From JBFKOL01 sp041628815 (GTDB lineage Bacteria; Bacteroidota; Bacteroidia; Chitinophagales; Saprospiraceae), in contig JBFKOL010000006.1 in the NCBI GenBank assembly GCA_041628815.1, forward strand, positions 1-37,851: a stretch of DNA of 37,851 bases, read 5' to 3'. Every line of letters begins with the position of its first letter. Within the stretch, counting starts at the first letter, position 1. Position numbers and translations under genes: made by a program. The notes below the pieces were generated by a model. That model worked only from the letters and a program-made list of their open reading frames with translations, searched no databases and was not told the DNA's origin. Below are positions 34,017 to 37,851 of the stretch, one piece after another.

Positions 34017-35140
34017 TCGGCAATTTTCCTATGGTACAAGGCAATGATCATTTCCACGTCAAAGTGTTTTTTAATCCGACTCCTTCCATTGGCACCCAGG
34101 CGGGATCGTTCGGCAGGGCTTAGGCCAATAAATTTTTCAATGGCCTCTACCAGGGAATCTTTGGATCGTGGCTCGCACAATAAACCGGTAACAAAGTGAC
34201 GTACGATCTCTTTACATCCTACATTATTGGTGGTAATGATTGGGATACGCATACTCGAGGCTTCCAGTAAAATGCGCGACATTCCTTCCCTATAATAGGA
34301 AGGAAAAACCAAACAATCAGCCCTCGAAAGATAGGGACGGACATCTTCTGTAGATCCAAGGTACCTGATGAATCCTTCGGACTGCCATTTGTACAACAGC
34401 TCCTGGGAAATGGAATTTGGATTCTTTTCATCGATGAATCCAAGAATCTCAAAGCGCAGGTTTTGGTGACGGGTCTTCAACACCTTCGCAGCTGCAACAT
34501 ATTCTACTATGCCTTTTTCCCTCAGGATTCTACCTGCGTATAAAAATCGCGTCAGGACCGATTTGCTATTGGGGCTACCCGGAAAGTATTTTGCGGTATT
34601 TACCCCCTCTGAAGGCAAAACGAATGTTTTTTCCACCGGAATAATCCCTCGCGACACGAATTCGTCTCTGTCTGTTATGTTCAAAAACCACATTTCACGA
34701 GCACATCGTCCGGCTCCTACATACAGTACTTTTGTCACCCAAGAAACAATGGAGTTCTTGAAGCTGAACGTCCTGCCAAGACCCGTGGTGATGGCAGTTG
34801 ATGGGATTCGATTCAGAAATGCGGCCAGGCTTCCATAAATATTGGGCTTTATGGTAAAATGAAAGATGTGTTCAAAGTGATGTTTGCGATATGCCAATGC
34901 CAGCTGAATGAATAACACGATATCTTTGAAGGGGTTAACGCCATAGTTATCTACAGAGACAGGGATATACACGACTCCCTCCGCTATCAGTTTGGCACTG
35001 AAATGGTCTCTTGGGGCCAGCACAAAAACCTTATACCCGTGTGTTATGAATGATCTAATCACTTCAATTCTAAAATTGTAAACACTCCATGAGGTATTGG
35101 AGACAAAAGCAATCTTCGTGGGCTTTCTTCCGTCGCTCAT
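33926..35140 (-). CDS. Glycosyltransferase family 4
   Basis: A 404-residue GT-B enzyme. The N-terminus KIAFVSNTSWSVYNFRIEVI has the GT4 loop, and the C-terminal half has RFLYAGRILREKGIVEYV, then YREGMSRILLEASS where the conserved acidic pair (EX7E) lies, and IITTNNVGCKEIV. It resembles the CapM/PglA group that transfers HexNAc-type sugars to lipid-linked glycans. ATG start overlaps the manC stop (ATGA). The last roughly 30 residues after HRKIADYC overlap the convergent gene and look non-conserved. Confidence 0.85.
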   Translation of the reverse strand: MSDGRKPTKIAFVSNTSWSVYNFRIEVIRSFITHGYKVFVLAPRDHFSAKLIAEGVVYIPVSVDNYGVNPFKDIVLFIQLALAYRKHHFEHIFHFTIKPNIYGSLAAFLNRIPSTAITTGLGRTFSFKNSIVSWVTKVLYVGAGRCAREMWFLNITDRDEFVSRGIIPVEKTFVLPSEGVNTAKYFPGSPNSKSVLTRFLYAGRILREKGIVEYVAAAKVLKTRHQNLRFEILGFIDEKNPNSISQELLYKWQSEGFIRYLGSTEDVRPYLSRADCLVFPSYYREGMSRILLEASSMRIPIITTNNVGCKEIVRHFVTGLLCEPRSKDSLVEAIEKFIGLSPAERSRLGANGRSRIKKHFDVEMIIALYHRKIADYCKAPELSAQLDALPGPATPSPSRTDLIL

Positions 35141-36219
35141 AAAAACTTTACGTCTTTAATGCCAGCACGCAATTGTTTGATTTCTTGTTCTTTTTCCCTG
35201 GGATATATCATCAAAACATCACCGGTATCAATAACAATAAAGTTGTCCAAATCCTTTAATACAATCAGTTTATCGCTATTAGTAGATGAAACAAGATTGC
35301 CTTTTGATGTAATCACCTTTTTGTATTTGGACAGAAGGACATTGCCAGAGTCATCTTTCGGCAAATAATTGTAAAGTGAATTCCATGTCCCCAAATCTGA
35401 CCAACCAATGTCCGAAGGAATCGTTTTTACGTTATCTGCATTTTCAATAATTGCAAAATCGACCGATATTTTTCTCGTACCCGGGTATACTTTCCTGATG
35501 TATTCCTGCTCTCCGTCAGTCCCGATTACATCGGGCTCAGCCAACAAGGTCGATAGGATGTCGCCTGCATACTTTTCGTACGCTTTTATCAATGTTCTCA
35601 CTGACCATATAAAAATACCGGCATTCCACAAGTATTCCCCAGAGGAAAGATACTGTTCAGCTGTTTTTAAATCTGGTTTTTCTACAAACTTCTCAACGTC
35701 GCAAATTGCTCGGTTAACAGGGTTTTGCCGGTATTTGATATAACCATAGCCTGTGTCTGGCCTGGTCGGGGTGATTCCGAGAGTAACAATGTCATCGTTA
35801 TCGGAAGCATGGCGCAAGGCAAGCTTCATGTGCGTAATGAACACATCTTCTTTTTCTATGATATGGTCGGAAGGCACCACGGCAAATACTGCTTTAGTGC
35901 TCATTGTCCGCAAACGAAGTGCTGCATAAGCAATACATGGTGCAGTATTGTTGCGAGAAGGTTCGAGTAAAAGTTGAGCCTCTGAAATATCACCCAACTG
36001 CTCCAGGATTTTATCCTTATAGGATTCAACAGAAAGTACAAAGACATTTTCTGCAGGAACGATTTTGACCACCCTCTGGAACGTCTGTTGCAACAAAGAA
36101 ATACCGGATCCTGTGATGTCGAGGAATTGTTTAGGCGATTTTTCCCTGCTGGCAGGCCAAAACCGGGATCCAACCCCTCCAGCCATGATGACAATAAATT
36201 GATTGGATTTAAGACTCAT
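35137..36219 (-). CDS. manC: Mannose-1-phosphate guanylyltransferase
   Basis: Makes GDP-mannose from mannose-1-phosphate and GTP for surface glycans. Nucleotidyltransferase signature MAGGVGSRFWPASR is at 12-25 with K30 following in KSPKQFLDITG; VVPSDHII and GYGYIKY come next, and EKPDLKTAEQYLSSGEYLWNAGIF is typical of the family. The 360-residue length means a single GMP domain with no fused isomerase domain, the usual Bacteroidota form. It starts with ATG, overlaps the upstream glycosyltransferase by 11 bases and the downstream one by ATGA. Confidence 0.94.
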   Translation of the reverse strand: MSLKSNQFIVIMAGGVGSRFWPASREKSPKQFLDITGSGISLLQQTFQRVVKIVPAENVFVLSVESYKDKILEQLGDISEAQLLLEPSRNNTAPCIAYAALRLRTMSTKAVFAVVPSDHIIEKEDVFITHMKLALRHASDNDDIVTLGITPTRPDTGYGYIKYRQNPVNRAICDVEKFVEKPDLKTAEQYLSSGEYLWNAGIFIWSVRTLIKAYEKYAGDILSTLLAEPDVIGTDGEQEYIRKVYPGTRKISVDFAIIENADNVKTIPSDIGWSDLGTWNSLYNYLPKDDSGNVLLSKYKKVITSKGNLVSSTNSDKLIVLKDLDNFIVIDTGDVLMIYPREKEQEIKQLRAGIKDVKFL

Positions 36220-37336
36220 TCACAATCCGATTTAATATATGATCAAAAGAGTTTATGTATTTCTGGCTGAAAATGCGTGATAAAACTAAAGCTTTTTGTC
36301 TCTTCTCTTCGATTTGACGTCGATTAAGTGATTTTAAAAAAAGTTCAACATCATCAATTGTGGGTATATGCCACCCGGCTTCCATCACATATTGCCATGT
36401 ATCGCTATCGGTAGATCCCATAAACAGTATTGCTGATCCCGCAGAGAGCGCAGAAAAAGCTTTGGAAGGAACGCAAATATGTGTCCAACTTTGAGATAGG
36501 CTTACAAGATGGATATCCGCTTGAGACATATGAATGGGATCTGTTGATACAAAACTCACCCAAGGCTTGTCCTTCATGGAGGAGTAGAGACCACTGCTCT
36601 TTGAACCGGTTACACATAAGAGGAGCCTGTGTCTTTCCGGATCCATTTTTTGGGCAAGGGTAATAATAAGCTGTGGGTCGTGCGCTTCTCCGAGGTTGCC
36701 AAAATATCCAAAAGTAATCCTTCTGTCAGTTTGTGACACACCGTTTGCGGTGGGGAGATCAGGTATTGTGTTGTGGATTCCCACCGGGCACAAGACATAT
36801 GGTCCATCGGTGTACAGGTTTTTCTTGAGGTACTTGGCTTGTCCGGGGCCCAAAGCAATAATAAACTCCGGAGGGTGCTTCTGTATTTGCCTTTTGGTCC
36901 ATTTATAGAATGGATGATTTTCGCGAATCAGCCCCCTGGCGGAAAAGGCATCCGGGTAAATATCCATAGACCAAAGACTCCAGCGATGTTTTTTAAGAAG
37001 TATAGCTGCCCAAAAGCTCAGAAATGGAGGATCGGTCATTACAATGATATGACCTGGAGACTCACGTTTGGCCTGGCGAATCAGGAGCGCTGCGGAAAAA
37101 AAGTTTTCAATCAACCTTAACAGGATGTTTTTCCCCCTGTAAGCCGAGCGTACGGTTTTAACCTTGACATGGCCATATCCCGGCTGTGGCCGGCGGTCGT
37201 GTCTTTGCGTACAAATTAAAACTTGCTGTTTGGTTTTTTCATGAATAAACAGGGCGAGCTGATCTGCGTGATAACCGGTAGCGGACCGATAGGGAGGAAA
37301 ATACCTGTTGATGATACAAATAACTTCCGAACTCAT
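36209..37336 (-). CDS. Glycosyltransferase, GT-B fold (WcaI-like)
   Basis: A 375-residue protein beginning VICIINRYFPPYRSATGYHADQLA, the N-terminal pattern of WcaI-like glycosyltransferases (RxFPPxxxATG). It continues with HIIVMTDPPFLSFWAAILLKK and YPDAFSARGLI, matching the same group, and has GYFGNLGEAHDPQLII in the second half. The conserved glutamates of GT4 are not evident near LSAGSAILFMG. ATG start overlaps the downstream stop of the preceding gene (ATGA), and its end overlaps manC by 11 bases. Sugar unknown; possibly a fucosyl/mannosyl-type transfer given manC. Confidence 0.8.
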   Translation of the reverse strand: MSSEVICIINRYFPPYRSATGYHADQLALFIHEKTKQQVLICTQRHDRRPQPGYGHVKVKTVRSAYRGKNILLRLIENFFSAALLIRQAKRESPGHIIVMTDPPFLSFWAAILLKKHRWSLWSMDIYPDAFSARGLIRENHPFYKWTKRQIQKHPPEFIIALGPGQAKYLKKNLYTDGPYVLCPVGIHNTIPDLPTANGVSQTDRRITFGYFGNLGEAHDPQLIITLAQKMDPERHRLLLCVTGSKSSGLYSSMKDKPWVSFVSTDPIHMSQADIHLVSLSQSWTHICVPSKAFSALSAGSAILFMGSTDSDTWQYVMEAGWHIPTIDDVELFLKSLNRRQIEEKRQKALVLSRIFSQKYINSFDHILNRIVNES

Positions 37337-37851
37337 AAGATCTCATGGTAAAAGTCCAGATATTGTCGAGAAAGGCCTTCCAGAGAAAAATTCGCTTTTG
37401 CTGTTTTCCGTGCGTTCCGTGAAAATTCCTTGAGATCATTTGTTTGTGTTGCCACATTGCATACGACAGATGCTAATTCATCAGGTTGGCCATTTTTCAG
37501 AATCCATCCACACCGGCCCGAAAGTACTATGTTTCGAACATCTCCTACATCGGTGGAAATAACTGGCAAACCACAGGCAAGCGCTTCCCAAACACTCATG
37601 GGGCTGGCCTCATTACTTGAGGCACATAAGAAAACATCAGATGACGCCATTATTTCAGGAAGGTCTTCCCTATGCCCGAGGAAATGGACGTTATCCAATG
37701 CATATTTTTCTTTTAGCTTGGTCAATCGTCTAAAATACTTTCTCTGGCTCTTCAACACTTTTCCGGCAATGTAAAATTGTATTTCCGGACAAGAAAGTGA
37801 CCGGCTAATACGGGCAGCTTCAACGATGTTGTGAAATCCTTTGTTGGCATT
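37333..37851 (-). CDS. Glycosyltransferase family 4, C-terminal part (5' end outside window)
   Basis: The frame stays open to the right edge, so this is the end of a gene entering from beyond 37851; a GTG at 37758 is internal. The visible 172 residues include GFHNIVEAARIS at the edge, PEIQFYIAGKVL, FLGHREDLPEIMASSDVFLCAS, EASPMSVWEALACGLP with the conserved glutamate pair (E and E seven apart), and VISTDVGDVRNIV, all from the second domain of GT4. Its stop overlaps the next gene start (ATGA). The N-terminal acceptor domain is not visible. Confidence 0.86.
   Translation of the reverse strand, partial: NANKGFHNIVEAARISRSLSCPEIQFYIAGKVLKSQRKYFRRLTKLKEKYALDNVHFLGHREDLPEIMASSDVFLCASSNEASPMSVWEALACGLPVISTDVGDVRNIVLSGRCGWILKNGQPDELASVVCNVATQTNDLKEFSRNARKTAKANFSLEGLSRQYLDFYHEIL

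Overview
The window is a 37.9 kb chromosomal segment from a member of the Bacteroidota, probably a Cytophagales-like or related gliding or T9SS-bearing lineage. The evidence is a GldH-type gliding lipoprotein, a giant PorU2-like C25 protease carrying a type IX sorting tail, a PorE-like OmpA lipoprotein, a fused aspartokinase-homoserine dehydrogenase, and several promoters of the Bacteroidota form (TTTG, about 19-21 bases, TAnnTTTG). Genus or species cannot be fixed from this sequence alone. No rRNA, tRNA, CRISPR array, insertion sequence or phage gene was found. The longest stretch without a convincing gene is about 278 bases (6066-6343); it holds two related palindromes and a doubtful small ORF.

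Layout. (1) 2-469: the 3' end of a sulfatase, convergent with (2) 472-6065, a threonine operon read leftward: thrA, a lipoprotein-type superoxide dismutase, thrB, thrC. A hairpin with a U-run lies between the dismutase gene and thrB. (3) 6344-9892: grpE, dnaJ, gldH and xylA, all leftward; dnaJ and gldH share a TTGA stop/start overlap. (4) 10021-17286: a tight leftward run of TPR protein, PorE-like lipoprotein, rlmD, an unknown gene, rfbA, a flippase-like membrane protein and a TlpA-like thioredoxin. (5) 17468-22987: a PqiA-like membrane protein, a SIMPL-domain protein (rightward), an outer-membrane beta-barrel, an Nfu iron-sulfur scaffold, rsmG and a membrane glycosyltransferase. (6) 23152-28068: one 1638-residue PorU2-like protein. 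(7) 28052-37851: an exopolysaccharide, capsule or surface-glycan locus with eight glycosyltransferase genes, a FemAB/GNAT-like protein and manC, arranged as alternating divergent and convergent blocks with overlapping ends; the last gene runs off the window.

How the genes work together. thrA, thrB and thrC cover every step from aspartate to threonine except aspartate-semialdehyde dehydrogenase. GrpE and DnaJ are DnaK partners. GldH, the PorE-like protein and the PorU2-like protein all point to gliding and type IX secretion at the cell envelope. manC (GDP-mannose) and rfbA (dTDP-glucose) make nucleotide sugars that the downstream glycosyltransferases could use.

The most unusual signal is in translation starts. 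Reading upstream of the called frames shows that two divergent glycosyltransferases (near 30.95 kb) have conserved N-termini with no ATG, GTG or TTG before them. The next gene, the GNAT-like one, best starts at a CTG inside a CTGA overlap, and two further genes start at TTG inside TTGA overlaps. Other points of interest are the dismutase inside the thr operon, the paired palindromes before thrA, and an apparent ILEI/PANDER-like domain inside the PorU2-like protease.
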